Notes: a model not told the origin generated them from the letters alone. 64,000 nt of DNA from Mumia sp. Pv4-285 (GCF_041320275.1 NZ_CP162023.1:2790001-2854000); one strand, 5' to 3'; shown: positions 27,756 to 37,883, counted from the first letter of the stretch. Program-made: numbers and translations.

Positions 27756-29887
27756 CGTGCGACCTCCTCGAGCTCGGGGTGCACCGACGGCCCTGTCGGT
27801 CCTGCTGCCTCCACGGTCACCGCGCAGACCTTGAACTCGGGCATCCCCGAGATCGGGTCCGTCGCGGCGTTGGTGACGCTGTTGACCCGGGCGAGCCCGG
27901 CGAAGTGGAACGGTGCGAACACCGTGTCCGGTCGGATGTCCGCGCTGATCCGCGCCTGCGCGACCATCGACCCGCGGCTCGACGTGACGCGGACCTCCTC
28001 GACGCCCTCGACACCGATGCGCGCGGCGAGGAGCGGGTGGAGCTCCACGTACGCCACGGGTGCCGCGTCGTTCAGCCGACGGACGCGCCGGGTCTGAGCA
28101 CCGGACTGGTAGTGCTGGAGGACCCGGCCGGTGACCAGGTAGAGAGGGGTCTCCCGGGTGAGGGGGTCCGAGGCCACGGCCGGGGTGACGGCGACCATGC
28201 GGGCGCGACCGTCGGGGTGCGCGAACCCGTCGGCGAACATCCGGGGTGTGCCGGCGTGGTCCTCGGTGGGGCAGGGCCAGAACAGGGCCTCGCCCGCGTC
28301 CAGCCGGTCGTAGGAGATCCCGGCGTAGTCGGCTCGCCCGCCGGCCGAGGCGCGGCGCAGCTCGTCGAAGACCGCGCGCGGATCGGTCGGGAGCGCGACC
28401 TGCGACCCGAGGCGCTCACCGAGCCCGGCGAGGATGTCGAGCTCGCTGCGTGCCCCGATGGGCGGACGCAGGGCCGCGCGACGTCGAAGCACCCGGCCCT
28501 CGAGGCTGGTCATCGTGCCCTCCTCCTCGGCCCACTGCGTCGTGGGGAGGATGAAGTCGGCGAGCAGCGCGGTCTCCGACGGCACGAAGTCGCAGACGAC
28601 CAGGAGGTCGAGCGACTCGAGCCGCTCGGTCACCGCACCCGCGTCCGGGGCGCTCACCACGAGGTTCGAGCCGTGGACGAAGAGCGCCTTCGGGCCGTCC
28701 TCCGTCCCGAGCCGCATCAGCAGCTCCACGGCAGGAACGCCCTTGCCCGGCAGCGAGTCCGGCTCGACTCCCCACACCGCGGCGACGTGCGCGCGGGCGG
28801 CGGGGTCGTCGATCATGCGGTAGCCGGGCAGCTGGTCCGACTTCTGCCCGTGCTCGCGACCGCCCTGACCGTTTCCCTGGCCGGTGATGCAGCCGTACCC
28901 GCTGCCCACCCGACCGGGAAGGCCGAGGCAGAGCGCGAGGTTGATGGCGGCGGTGACCGTGTCGGTGCCGTCGACGTGCTGCTCGGCGCCGCGTCCGGTG
29001 AGGACGTACGCGCCCGCGCCGCCGCGGCTCGGGGACGCTGCTGCGAGCTGGCGCGCGACACGCCGGAGCCGGCCCTCGTCGATGCCGGTGACCGACGCGA
29101 CGCGCTCGGGCCACCACGAGGCGACGCTGCGGCGTACGTCGTCGAGCCCGTTGGTCCGGTCCTCGAGGAACGCCGTGTCGGCCAGCCCCTCGGCGAGGAC
29201 GACGTGGGTGAGCCCGAGCAGCAGCGCGAGGTCGGTGCCCGGCGCGAGCGGGAGGTGCTCACCGGCACCGTCGTCGCACAGTCGTGCCGTGGCGCTGCGC
29301 CGTGGGTCGACGACGACGAGCCCGCCTCGCTCCCGTACGCCGCCGAGGTGCTGCACCGCGGGTGGCATCGTGTCGGCGAGGTTGCTCCCGAGCAGGAGGA
29401 CGACGTCGGCGCCGCCGAGATCGGCGAGCGGGAACGGCAGGCCACGATCGATCCCGAAGGCCCGGTTGCCCGCCGCTGCTGCCGACGACATGCAGAAGCG
29501 GCCGTTGTAGTCGATGAACCGGGTGCGGAGGACCGTACGGGCGAACTTGCCGAGGACGTAGGCCTTCTCGTTGGTGAGGCCGCCGCCGCCGAAGACGGCG
29601 ACCGTGTCCCGGCCGTGCGCCTCCTGGAGCGTGCCCACCCGAGCGGCGATCTCGTCGAGCGCGTCGTCCCACGACACCTCGGCGAAGCTGCCGTCCGCAG
29701 TCCGCCGCAGCGGGGTCGTCACCCGGTCGGCGGTCCGTAGGAGGTCGGCGCTGGTCCAGCCCTTCTGGCACATGCCGCCCCGGTTCGTCGGGAACTCCCG
29801 AGGCGAGGCGGCAAGGTCGCCGCCTGCCTCGGGAGCCAGTCGCATCGCGCACTGCAGGGCGCAGTACGGGCAGTGCGTGTCGGTCAC
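27752..29887 (-). CDS. nasC: assimilatory nitrate reductase, molybdopterin catalytic subunit
   Basis: A 711-aa molybdopterin oxidoreductase of the Nas/NarB type that reduces nitrate to nitrite in the cytoplasm. The N-terminal [4Fe-4S] motif is CPYCALQC plus GMCQKG. Molybdopterin-binding segments are visible as NGRFCMSSAAAAGNRAFG near residue 130, GSNLADTMPPAVQ near 170, and the C-terminal cap LVTGRVLQHYQSGAQTRRV near 610. No Tat signal is seen, as expected for the assimilatory form. The GTG start overlaps the narK stop (GTGA), and the stop overlaps the electron transfer subunit. The gene name differs among genomes (nasA, nasC, narB). Confidence 0.92.
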   Translation of the reverse strand: MTDTHCPYCALQCAMRLAPEAGGDLAASPREFPTNRGGMCQKGWTSADLLRTADRVTTPLRRTADGSFAEVSWDDALDEIAARVGTLQEAHGRDTVAVFGGGGLTNEKAYVLGKFARTVLRTRFIDYNGRFCMSSAAAAGNRAFGIDRGLPFPLADLGGADVVLLLGSNLADTMPPAVQHLGGVRERGGLVVVDPRRSATARLCDDGAGEHLPLAPGTDLALLLGLTHVVLAEGLADTAFLEDRTNGLDDVRRSVASWWPERVASVTGIDEGRLRRVARQLAAASPSRGGAGAYVLTGRGAEQHVDGTDTVTAAINLALCLGLPGRVGSGYGCITGQGNGQGGREHGQKSDQLPGYRMIDDPAARAHVAAVWGVEPDSLPGKGVPAVELLMRLGTEDGPKALFVHGSNLVVSAPDAGAVTERLESLDLLVVCDFVPSETALLADFILPTTQWAEEEGTMTSLEGRVLRRRAALRPPIGARSELDILAGLGERLGSQVALPTDPRAVFDELRRASAGGRADYAGISYDRLDAGEALFWPCPTEDHAGTPRMFADGFAHPDGRARMVAVTPAVASDPLTRETPLYLVTGRVLQHYQSGAQTRRVRRLNDAAPVAYVELHPLLAARIGVEGVEEVRVTSSRGSMVAQARISADIRPDTVFAPFHFAGLARVNSVTNAATDPISGMPEFKVCAVTVEAAGPTGPSVHPELEEVAR

Positions 29888-31254
29888 ACCCGCGCCTTTG
29901 CCATCGGGGCGCTCGGCCGCAGGTAGAAGAACCAGGTGACCGCCAGCATCGCGGCGTAGACGCCGATGTAGACGAGCATCGCGGGCTCGATCGTCCCTGC
30001 CCGCTCCGCCGCGGTGGCGTAGATCCGCGGGACGAAGAAGCCACCGAACGCGCCGACCGCCGAGATGATGCCGATCGCCGCGGCCGCCTCACGCTTGGAG
30101 CGGAGGAGCGCGTCCGCACCCTCGCCGGCGGTCTGGCGGAAGATCGACGGGATCATCCGGTACGTCGAGCCGTTGCTGATGCCGGTCGCGACGAAGAGGA
30201 GCAGGAACGAGGCGAGGAACCCGCCGAACCACTCGGCACGGAGTGCGAGGACCGCCAGGCCGACTCCCAGTCCCATCACGACGAAGCACGCAGCCGTGAC
30301 CCTCGCGCCGCCGACCTTGTCGGCCCACCTGCCGCCGAACGGCCGGGCCAGCGATCCGATGAGGGCCCCGAGGAAGGCGTACGACGCCGGGTTCACGCCG
30401 GCGAACTCCATCTTGATGAGCATCGGGAACGCCGCGGCGTACCCCATGAAGGAGCCGAAGGTGCCGATGTAGAGGAACGACATCACCCACGTGTGCGGGC
30501 GCTTCGCGGCAGCGGCCGAGGTGGAGAAGTCGGCCTGGGCGGTTCCCAGGTTGTCCATCAGCTTCCAGGCGAGGAACGCCGCCAGCAGGATCGGCGGGAC
30601 CCACATGAAGCCGGCGCGCCAGAGCACGAGCGAACCACCCGCAGTGATCACCGCGGTCACGACGAACGGCGCCTGGACGACGGCAACGCCGATGTTGCCG
30701 CCGGCGGCGTTGAGCCCGAGCGCCCAGCCCTTCTCGCGATCGGGGTAGAAGTACGAGATGTTCGTCATCGACGACGCGAAGTTGCCGCCGCCGAGGCCTG
30801 CGGTCGCCGCCACGGTCAGCAGGAGCCAGAACGGGGTGTCGGGGTTCTGGACGGCCCACATCAGGCCGAAGCACGGGATCAGCAGGAGCAGCGCCGAGAC
30901 GATCGTCCAGTTGCGGCCGCCGAAGAGCCCGACGGCGAACGTGTACGGAAGACGCAGCGTCGCGCCCACGAGGCTCGGCACGGCCACCAGCCACAGCAGC
31001 TGGGAGTCGGTGAGCGAGAACCCGGCGTTGTTGAGGTTGACGGCGACGATGCTCCACAGCATCCAGACGGTGAAACCGAGGTGCTCGACGACGATGGAGA
31101 CGATCAGGTTGCGGCGGGCGACCGAGCGACCTTCACGCTCCCAGAACTCGGAGTCCTCCGGGTCCCACTGGTCGATCCATCGTCCGGTCCGGCGACGCTG
31201 CGCGGCGGTTGTTGTCGTGGTGCCCGGCTGTTCGCCGGCAGTCGAGAGCGCCAT
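29884..31254 (-). CDS. narK: NarK-type nitrate/nitrite transporter
   Basis: A 456-aa major facilitator with about twelve membrane helices. The nitrate signatures GLGGGNFASSMTNISYFYPD near residues 155-174 and NGSTYRMIPSIF near 362-373 are clear, with AAGGNIGVAVVQ between. A charged N-terminus precedes helix 1 (WDPEDSEFWEREGRSVARRN), as in actinobacterial NarK. Start ATG at 31254 is set by AAGGAG five bases upstream. It is the first gene of the nitrate operon, delivering nitrate to the reductase that follows. Whether it works as a nitrate/proton symporter or a nitrate/nitrite antiporter is not resolvable. Confidence 0.93.
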   Translation of the reverse strand: MALSTAGEQPGTTTTTAAQRRRTGRWIDQWDPEDSEFWEREGRSVARRNLIVSIVVEHLGFTVWMLWSIVAVNLNNAGFSLTDSQLLWLVAVPSLVGATLRLPYTFAVGLFGGRNWTIVSALLLLIPCFGLMWAVQNPDTPFWLLLTVAATAGLGGGNFASSMTNISYFYPDREKGWALGLNAAGGNIGVAVVQAPFVVTAVITAGGSLVLWRAGFMWVPPILLAAFLAWKLMDNLGTAQADFSTSAAAAKRPHTWVMSFLYIGTFGSFMGYAAAFPMLIKMEFAGVNPASYAFLGALIGSLARPFGGRWADKVGGARVTAACFVVMGLGVGLAVLALRAEWFGGFLASFLLLFVATGISNGSTYRMIPSIFRQTAGEGADALLRSKREAAAAIGIISAVGAFGGFFVPRIYATAAERAGTIEPAMLVYIGVYAAMLAVTWFFYLRPSAPMAKARV

Positions 31255-31303
31255 GACGACTCCTTGGAGAGCCCCGACCTGGTGCCGGGATCGTGGAGTC
31301 GAC

Positions 31304-31333
31304 GTTAGGAACGCGGTGTTTCCCGGTGGTTGC
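31304..31333 (-). promoter_or_regulatory. putative GlnR box upstream of narK
   Basis: On the minus strand GCAAC (31333-31329), six bases, then GAAAC (31322-31318) fit the a-n6-b half of the actinobacterial GlnR box. A TCCTAAC-like stretch follows. GlnR controls nitrate genes in relatives. The site lies 64 to 79 bases before the narK ATG, a plausible promoter position. The outer half-site is degenerate. Confidence 0.45.
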
Positions 31334-31426
31334 CCTAGGCATGGCGTGACCGTAACTGTTCGCGCACAACGTCTCCCACCGCTGTGTGAGGGCCCGTCGC
31401 CCCTCCCCGTTTGCCCTGGAGACGCG

Positions 31427-31466
31427 CCGAGACCCGGGGCGACGGCGTACGCGCCCCGGGTCTCGG
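31427..31466 (-). terminator. hairpin downstream of hsp20
   Basis: Perfect 15-base arms CCGAGACCCGGGGCG (31427-31441) and CGCCCCGGGTCTCGG (31452-31466) around a 10-base loop, 14 bases past the hsp20 stop. No T-run follows. Likely terminator for hsp20, shielding the divergent narK promoter. Confidence 0.7.
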
Positions 31467-31479
31467 ACGGCCTCCCGGC

Positions 31480-31902
31480 CTACGCGCTGATCGCGCGGTT
31501 GCTCTCCTCGCCGTGCTCGACCGCGACCTTGCGCGGCTTGGCCCTCTCGGCGATGGGGATCGTCACCCGGAGGACGCCGTCGGCATAGCGCGCCTGGACG
31601 GCCTCGGTGTCGAGGGTGTCGCCGAGGATCAGCTGCCTGCTGAACACACCCCGCGGGCGCTCAGCCGCGATGAGCTCCTCGACGCCTTCGCGTGCCGGCC
31701 GGTCGGCACGGACCGTGAGGACGTTGCGCTCGACGTCGATGTCGATCGAACCGGGTTCGATGCCGGGCAGGTCGAGCTCGACGACGAATGCGTCACCCTC
31801 CCGCCAGGCGTCCATCGGCATGGCGGCCGGACGGGCGGCGGTCCCGAAGACCTGCTGGGTCAGACGGTCGATCTCACGGAACGGATCGGTGCGCATGAGC
31901 AT
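31480..31902 (-). CDS. Hsp20/alpha-crystallin small heat shock protein
   Basis: A 140-aa holdase chaperone. The start ATG at 31902 is chosen because GGAGG sits eight bases upstream and the protein then begins [14 protein letters not shown], the usual actinobacterial form. The alpha-crystallin domain spans about residues 35-125, with [19 protein letters not shown] and the GVLRVTIPI strand containing the conserved V-L-x-V-x-I/P edge. It is divergent from an HspR-like regulator and has a near-consensus promoter on the shared intergenic region. It should be strongly heat-induced. Symbol left empty because several paralog names exist. Confidence 0.93.
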   Translation of the reverse strand: MLMRTDPFREIDRLTQQVFGTAARPAAMPMDAWREGDAFVVELDLPGIEPGSIDIDVERNVLTVRADRPAREGVEELIAAERPRGVFSRQLILGDTLDTEAVQARYADGVLRVTIPIAERAKPRKVAVEHGEESNRAISA

Positions 31903-31925
31903 GGCCATCACCTCCACAAGACTCC

Positions 31926-31943
31926 ATCATGCTGGCGCATGAT
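31926..31943. promoter_or_regulatory. inverted repeat operator between hsp20 and its regulator
   Basis: ATCATGC, four bases, GCATGAT is a perfect palindrome at about +17 of the predicted hsp20 transcript. It is the best candidate site for the MerR-family regulator encoded next to it. It does not match the classical HAIR sequence (CTTGAGT-N7-ACTCAAG). Confidence 0.55.
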
Positions 31944-31965
31944 CTCTATTGGCTGTTACAGTTTT

Positions 31966-31994
31966 TATATAGCGCTTTTGCTACAAAGATGCAA
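31966..31994 (-). promoter_or_regulatory. predicted hsp20 promoter
   Basis: On the minus strand TTGCAT (31994-31989), a 17-base spacer and TATATA (31971-31966). Both hexamers and the spacing are close to the housekeeping consensus, and the segment is sharply AT-rich against its surroundings. Confidence 0.7.
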
Positions 31995-32009
31995 GAGGTG
32001 GCGAGCAGG

Positions 32010-32303
32010 ATGGTGACTCGAGGATCCGGGCACGCGGTCTACGCGATCTCGGTGGCCGCGGAGCTCGCAGGGACGGCCGTCCAGAACCTCCGCGTCTATG
32101 AGCGCGAAGGCCTGCTGGCGCCGCAGCGCACCACCGGAGGCACGCGCCGCTACAGCGACGACGACGTCGTACGCCTCCGCCGGATCGTCGCCCTCCTCGG
32201 CTCCGGGCTCAACATCGCCGGCGTCACGCTGGTCCTCTCCCTGGAGGACGAGAACGCCCGCCTGCGCGCTGACATCGCAGCGGCAGACGGGCGTCGCGGG
32301 TGA
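32010..32303 (+). CDS. MerR-family regulator, HspR-like
   Basis: A 97-aa regulator. AVYAISVAAELAGTAVQNLR with VYEREGLLAPQRT and GGTRRYSDDDVVRLRRI is the MerR winged helix in its HspR version, residues 10-70, followed by a short coiled C-terminus (LEDENARLRADI). HspR proteins repress heat shock genes. Start ATG at 32010 is preferred because AGGTGG lies eight bases upstream; an ATG at 31989 is also in frame. Divergent from hsp20 with a palindrome between, so it most likely controls that chaperone. The dnaK-associated hspR would be elsewhere. Confidence 0.85.
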   Translation: MVTRGSGHAVYAISVAAELAGTAVQNLRVYEREGLLAPQRTTGGTRRYSDDDVVRLRRIVALLGSGLNIAGVTLVLSLEDENARLRADIAAADGRRG

Positions 32304-32306
32304 GGC

Positions 32307-33998
<1,692 letters not shown>

Positions 33999-34001
33999 GT
34001 A

Positions 34002-34919
34002 TCAGTCCTTCAGCAGGGCGGCGTCACGCAGCACGCGTGCCAGTCCGTCGACCTGCTCGTCGGTCGCGTCCACGTACGGGGATCGCGTGGTTCGGTTGTC
34101 GATGACTCCGAGCAGCTGCATCGCTGCCTTCGCCATGATGGCTCCCTGCGAGCTCGGCGACATGATCGTGTCGACGACGTCCAGGAGCTCCTGGTTGATC
34201 GCCCGGGCGTCGAGCAGGCGGCCGTCGTCGACGGCGCGCACCATCGACGCGTACTGTGCCGCGGCGACGTGGCTGACGACCGACACGATGCCGGCAGCGC
34301 CGTACGCGAGCCAGGCGAGGTTGAGCGGGTCGTCGCCTCCGTACCAGGCGAGCCCGGTCTCGCGCATCAGTCGCGCACCGGAGGCGAGGTCGCCGACGGC
34401 GTCCTTCACGGCGACGATCGCCTCGTGCTGGGCGACCACGGCGTACGTCTCGGGAGCGATCCGCACGACGGCGCGGCCCGGGATGTCGTACAGCATGACC
34501 GGCACGCCACCGCCGGCGTCGGCGACGGTCGAGAAGTGGCGGACGAGGCCGGCCTGCGGGGGCTTGTTGTAGTAGGGCGAGACCAGGAGCATCCCGTGGG
34601 CGCCCTCGGCTGCGGCCTGGCGCGCGAGGCGGGCCGACGCCTGAGTGTCGTTGTTGCCGACGCCCGCCACCACCGACGCCCGGTCGCCGACCGCGTCGAG
34701 CACGGCGGCGAGGAGACGACCGTCCTCGTCCGGGTTGGTCGTCGGCGACTCACCCGTCGTCCCGCTGACGACGATGCCGTCGGAGCCTTCGTCGACGAGG
34801 TGCGTCGACAGCCTGGCCGCGGCGTCGAGGTCGAGGTCGCCGTCCGGCGTGAAGGGCGTCACCATGGCGGTCAGCACCCGGCCGAACGGCGCCGCCGGTG
34901 TTGCGAGCGGTGAGGTCAT
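34002..34919 (-). CDS. dapA: 4-hydroxy-tetrahydrodipicolinate synthase
   Basis: Condenses pyruvate with aspartate semialdehyde in lysine and diaminopimelate synthesis. The 305-aa protein starts at MTSPLATPAAPFG; a longer reading to 35045 would cover the upstream hairpin and lacks homology. Motifs seen: TAMVTPFTPDGDLD, GTTGESPT near residue 54, SPYYNKPPQAG near 120, YDIPGR near 145, and the Schiff-base lysine in IVAVKDAVG near 170. It clusters with rnj downstream and dapB further up, as in many actinobacteria. Confidence 0.96.
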   Translation of the reverse strand: MTSPLATPAAPFGRVLTAMVTPFTPDGDLDLDAAARLSTHLVDEGSDGIVVSGTTGESPTTNPDEDGRLLAAVLDAVGDRASVVAGVGNNDTQASARLARQAAAEGAHGMLLVSPYYNKPPQAGLVRHFSTVADAGGGVPVMLYDIPGRAVVRIAPETYAVVAQHEAIVAVKDAVGDLASGARLMRETGLAWYGGDDPLNLAWLAYGAAGIVSVVSHVAAAQYASMVRAVDDGRLLDARAINQELLDVVDTIMSPSSQGAIMAKAAMQLLGVIDNRTTRSPYVDATDEQVDGLARVLRDAALLKD

Positions 34920-35002
34920 GGGGTCCACGCTACCGCCTGCACGACCTGGGGGTTCGGGCGCCACACGCCCGGCAGCGAGGCGCCGGAGCCGGACATGGAA
35001 GA

Positions 35003-35042
35003 TCCCGGTCCTGTCCGTTCGGGGGCCCGGACAGGACCGGGA
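35003..35042. other. strong hairpin in the dapA upstream region
   Basis: Perfect 15-base arms TCCCGGTCCTGTCCG (35003-35017) and CGGACAGGACCGGGA (35028-35042) around a 10-base loop. It lies 84 bases before the dapA ATG, between divergent genes. It could be a dapA leader hairpin, a terminator for an unseen transcript or a repeat. A second, smaller palindrome, CAGGTG-TTA-CACCTG, is at 35069-35083. Confidence 0.6.
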
Positions 35043-35099
35043 CACGAGTTACATCGTTCGCCGTCGGGCAGGTGTTACACCTGTTCCTCGAATGTCTCA

Positions 35100-35115
35100 T
35101 GTGACCTGGCTCACA
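35100..35115. promoter_or_regulatory. Crp/GlxR-type site overlapping a promoter
   Basis: TGTGA-N6-TCACA is a perfect cAMP-receptor-family site. A TAGACT -10 at 35126-35131 lies eight bases before the GTG of the thioesterase gene, suggesting a leaderless message with this site over its -35. Regulation by a Crp/GlxR protein of the thioesterase is likely; effect on dapA is possible. Confidence 0.65.
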
Positions 35116-35138
35116 GCCTCGCGCCTAGACTGCGCGAC

Positions 35139-35954
35139 GTGAGCAGACCGGCGTACGCCTTCGATCTCGACACCGCTTCCGAGCCCGACCTCGGCGCGTC
35201 GACGACCGGCGCAAGGATCAGGACCGCACACCTGACGCACCGCTGGGACACGCCCAACGGCACGCCGAACGGCGGCTACGTGCTGGCCACGATGCTCCGA
35301 GCGGTCGCCGCCGGCGCTGCGTTCCCGGACCCGCTGGTCGCAGCCGCGACGTACGCCCGGCCCGCGCTTCCCGGCCCCTGCACGATCGCCACCCAGGTCC
35401 TCCGGGAGGGACGTCGGGTGGCGACGTACACCGCGACCCTCGCCCAGGACGGCACCACGGCCACCCACCTCGTCGCGAGCTTCACCGACCGCGCCGCCGC
35501 CCACGGACCGAGCAGCGAGCTCGGTGCACCGCCGGCGCTCCCGGCACCGGACGCGTGCCCGCCGTTCGCGCCGTCGTCGGAGTTCGCCGCGGCCACGATC
35601 AACCAGCACCTCGACTACCGGTTCGCGACGGCACCCGCGTGGGTGGGCGGCGTGCCGAGCGGTGACCCGATCGGCGAGTACTGGGTGCGGTTCACCGACG
35701 AGCGGCTGATCGACCACGTCGCGCTGGCGCTGCTCGTCGACGCCTATCCCCCGGCGTTCGCCGACCTGGCCGACCACGGTGACGTGAGCGTCCAGCTGAC
35801 CGTCCACTTCCACCGCACCTCGACCTCGCCGTGGGTGGCCGGCCGCGTCACCACGCGCCACCTCGTCGACGGCTTCCACGAGGAGGACATGGAGCTGTGG
35901 AGCTCCGACGGCGACCTGCTGGCGCAGTCGCGCCAGCTCGTGCTGTTCACCTGA
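35139..35954 (+). CDS. acyl-CoA thioesterase family protein
   Basis: A 271-aa double-hotdog protein of the TesB-like thioesterase superfamily. The first hotdog has RWDTPNGTPNGGYVLATMLR, where Asn-Gly-Gly-Tyr is the family motif, near residues 28-47; the second covers about 145-270 and contains HLDYRFATAPAW and SVQLTVHFHRTS. The GTG at 35139 is taken because it follows a leaderless-type -10 by eight bases. Its last eight bases overlap the end of folA on the other strand. Substrate acyl chain is unknown. Confidence 0.85.
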   Translation: MSRPAYAFDLDTASEPDLGASTTGARIRTAHLTHRWDTPNGTPNGGYVLATMLRAVAAGAAFPDPLVAAATYARPALPGPCTIATQVLREGRRVATYTATLAQDGTTATHLVASFTDRAAAHGPSSELGAPPALPAPDACPPFAPSSEFAAATINQHLDYRFATAPAWVGGVPSGDPIGEYWVRFTDERLIDHVALALLVDAYPPAFADLADHGDVSVQLTVHFHRTSTSPWVAGRVTTRHLVDGFHEEDMELWSSDGDLLAQSRQLVLFT

Positions 35955-36477
35955 GCGGACGGACCCGTTCGTACGTCGCGATGCGGTAGCCGTCGTGCGG
36001 AGCGGACTCGACCTCGCGCCACTGCGACCAGTCGACCTCGGGGAACCACGCGTCACCCTCCGGCGCGAGGTCGACGTGCGTGATCACGAGACGGTCGGCG
36101 CGCGCCATCGTCTGCCTGTAGATCTGCTCTCCACCGATCACGAACACCTCGGGGTCGAGCTCGGAGGCGAGGTCGAGCGCGCCGTCGACGTCGTGGCTGA
36201 CCACCACCTCGTCCGGACCCTTCCAGCCGGTGCGACGGGTGATCACGACGGACGTCCGGTGCGGGAGGGGACGTCCGATCGAGTCGTACGTGGTGCGTCC
36301 CATCACCAGGACGTGGCCGGTCGTCAGCGCCTTGAACTGCGCGAGGTCGCCGGTCGGGGGCCACGGAAGCTCACCCTCGCGGCCGATCACCCCGTTGGAG
36401 CCGACCGCGGTCACGAGGGTGATGCGCGCGCGGTGTCCGCCCGGTGCACGCTCGGGCTCGAAGCTGGCGGGGGTCAT
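35947..36477 (-). CDS. folA: dihydrofolate reductase
   Basis: A 176-aa NADPH-dependent enzyme making tetrahydrofolate for thymidylate synthesis. Signature VGSNGVIGREGELPWPPTGD near residues 25-44, then VMGRTTYDSIGRPLPHR and VFVIGGEQIYRQTM near 111-124. It has a 17-residue polar N-terminal extension. The ATG overlaps the thyA stop by one base (TGATG), so both are translated together; thymidylate synthase consumes the cofactor this enzyme regenerates. The 3' end overlaps the opposing thioesterase gene by eight bases. Confidence 0.96.
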   Translation of the reverse strand: MTPASFEPERAPGGHRARITLVTAVGSNGVIGREGELPWPPTGDLAQFKALTTGHVLVMGRTTYDSIGRPLPHRTSVVITRRTGWKGPDEVVVSHDVDGALDLASELDPEVFVIGGEQIYRQTMARADRLVITHVDLAPEGDAWFPEVDWSQWREVESAPHDGYRIATYERVRPLR

Positions 36478-37289
36478 CAGATCGCGATCGGGGCCTTGAT
36501 CGCGGGGTGCGGGTCGTACCCGGTGATCTTGACCGAGTCGAGCGTGAAGCCGTCGATCGACGTCACGCCCGGATCGAGCTCGAGCTGCGGGAGGGGTCGC
36601 GGCTCACGGGTCAGCTGCTCACGCGCCTGCTCGAGATGGTTCGTGTAGAGGTGGGCGTCTCCGAGCGTGTGGACGAAGTCACCGACCTCGAGGCCCGTCA
36701 CCTGGGCCACCATGTGCGTCAGCAGGGCGTACGAGGCGATGTTGAACGGGACGCCGAGGAAGACGTCGCCCGAGCGCTGGTAGAGCTGGCACGACAGCCG
36801 CCCTGGGCCGCCGTCGACACCCGGGGCCACGTAGAACTGGAACATCGTGTGGCACGGGGCGAGCGCCATGTCCTGGAGGTCGGAGACGTTCCAGGCGCTC
36901 ACCAGGTGGCGGCGCGAGTCGGGGTCGCGCACGATCGAGTCGACGACACCCTGGAGCTGATCGACGTGGCGACCGTCCGGGGTCGGCCACGACCGCCACT
37001 GGTAGCCGTAGATCGGACCCAGCTCACCCTGCTCGTCGGCCCACTCGTCCCAGATCGAGACGCCGTGCTCCTTGAGGTAGGCCGTGTTGGTGCTGCCGGC
37101 GATGAACCACAGGAGTTCGGCCACGACGGATCGGACGTGGACCTTCTTGGTGGTGACGAGCGGGAAGCCCTCACGCAGGTCGAACCGCATCTGGTGGCCG
37201 AACACGCTCAGCGTGCCGGTGCCGGTGCGGTCGTCCTTGCGGACGCCGTCGTCGAGGATCCGTTGGACGAGGTCGAGGTAGGCGCGCAC
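36477..37289 (-). CDS. thyA: thymidylate synthase ThyA
   Basis: Methylates dUMP to dTMP using methylene-tetrahydrofolate. The 270-aa protein has [18 protein letters not shown], the catalytic region [12 protein letters not shown] near residues 140-151 with the active cysteine, [20 protein letters not shown] near 166-185 and GDAHLYTNH near 208. Start is GTG at 37289. ThyA plus folA here takes the place often held by flavin-dependent thyX between dapB and dapA in mycobacteria. Confidence 0.97.
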   Translation of the reverse strand: MRAYLDLVQRILDDGVRKDDRTGTGTLSVFGHQMRFDLREGFPLVTTKKVHVRSVVAELLWFIAGSTNTAYLKEHGVSIWDEWADEQGELGPIYGYQWRSWPTPDGRHVDQLQGVVDSIVRDPDSRRHLVSAWNVSDLQDMALAPCHTMFQFYVAPGVDGGPGRLSCQLYQRSGDVFLGVPFNIASYALLTHMVAQVTGLEVGDFVHTLGDAHLYTNHLEQAREQLTREPRPLPQLELDPGVTSIDGFTLDSVKITGYDPHPAIKAPIAI

Positions 37290-37328
37290 GTGCTCACGCT
37301 ACGACACGCACCTGTCAGAATCGAGGAC

Positions 37329-37883
37329 GTGACCACTGCCGACACCAGCGTCCGGGTCGCGTGGAGCGCCGACGCCGACGCCATCGCGACCCTCCAGGCC
37401 GAGGCGTGGCGAGCGCGCTACGCCGACCTCCTGCCGCCCGAGATCCTCGCGCAGATCGTGCCCGAGCTGTTCGCCGAGAAGTGGGCCGCGTCGCTCGACA
37501 AGCCTGGTGACGCCCGCAACCGCGTGCTCGTGGCGCTCGAGCACAGCACCGTCCGTGGTTTCGCGGTCACCTCTCCCTCCCCCGACGACGACGCCGACCC
37601 GATCGCCGACGGGGAGGTCAGCGAGCTCACCGTGGCCGCGCAGCACCGACGGGTCGGGCACGGGTCCCGGCTCCTCCAGGCGGCCGCCGACACCCTCCGC
37701 GCCGACCGCTTCACCCGCGCGACCATGTGGCTCGACTCCCGCGACGACGCGCTGCGTGCCTTCGTCGTGAGCACCGGCTGGGAGGCCGACGGCGCCCATC
37801 GCGAGGTGGACCCCGTCGGCGACGGCACGGTCCGGCTGAAGCAGGTGCGACTCCACACGACGCTGGTGGGTGACGATGGCTGA
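37329..37883 (+). CDS. GNAT-family N-acetyltransferase
   Basis: A 184-aa acetyltransferase. SELTVAAQHRRVGHGSRLLQ near residues 98-117 is the acetyl-CoA binding motif A with the R-x2-G-x-G pattern, and ATMWLDSRDDALRAFVVSTGWE near 131-152 is motif B (shown here as ATMWLDSRDDALRAF then VVSTGWE). It starts with GTG 39 bases from the divergent thyA. Its stop overlaps the start of the DUF2461 gene by eight bases. The acceptor is unknown. Confidence 0.82.
   Translation: MTTADTSVRVAWSADADAIATLQAEAWRARYADLLPPEILAQIVPELFAEKWAASLDKPGDARNRVLVALEHSTVRGFAVTSPSPDDDADPIADGEVSELTVAAQHRRVGHGSRLLQAAADTLRADRFTRATMWLDSRDDALRAFVVSTGWEADGAHREVDPVGDGTVRLKQVRLHTTLVGDDG

Noticed and set aside
35003-35042. Lysine riboswitch for dapA
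   Set aside because: Only one simple hairpin is seen; the multi-branched conserved core of the lysine riboswitch is absent.
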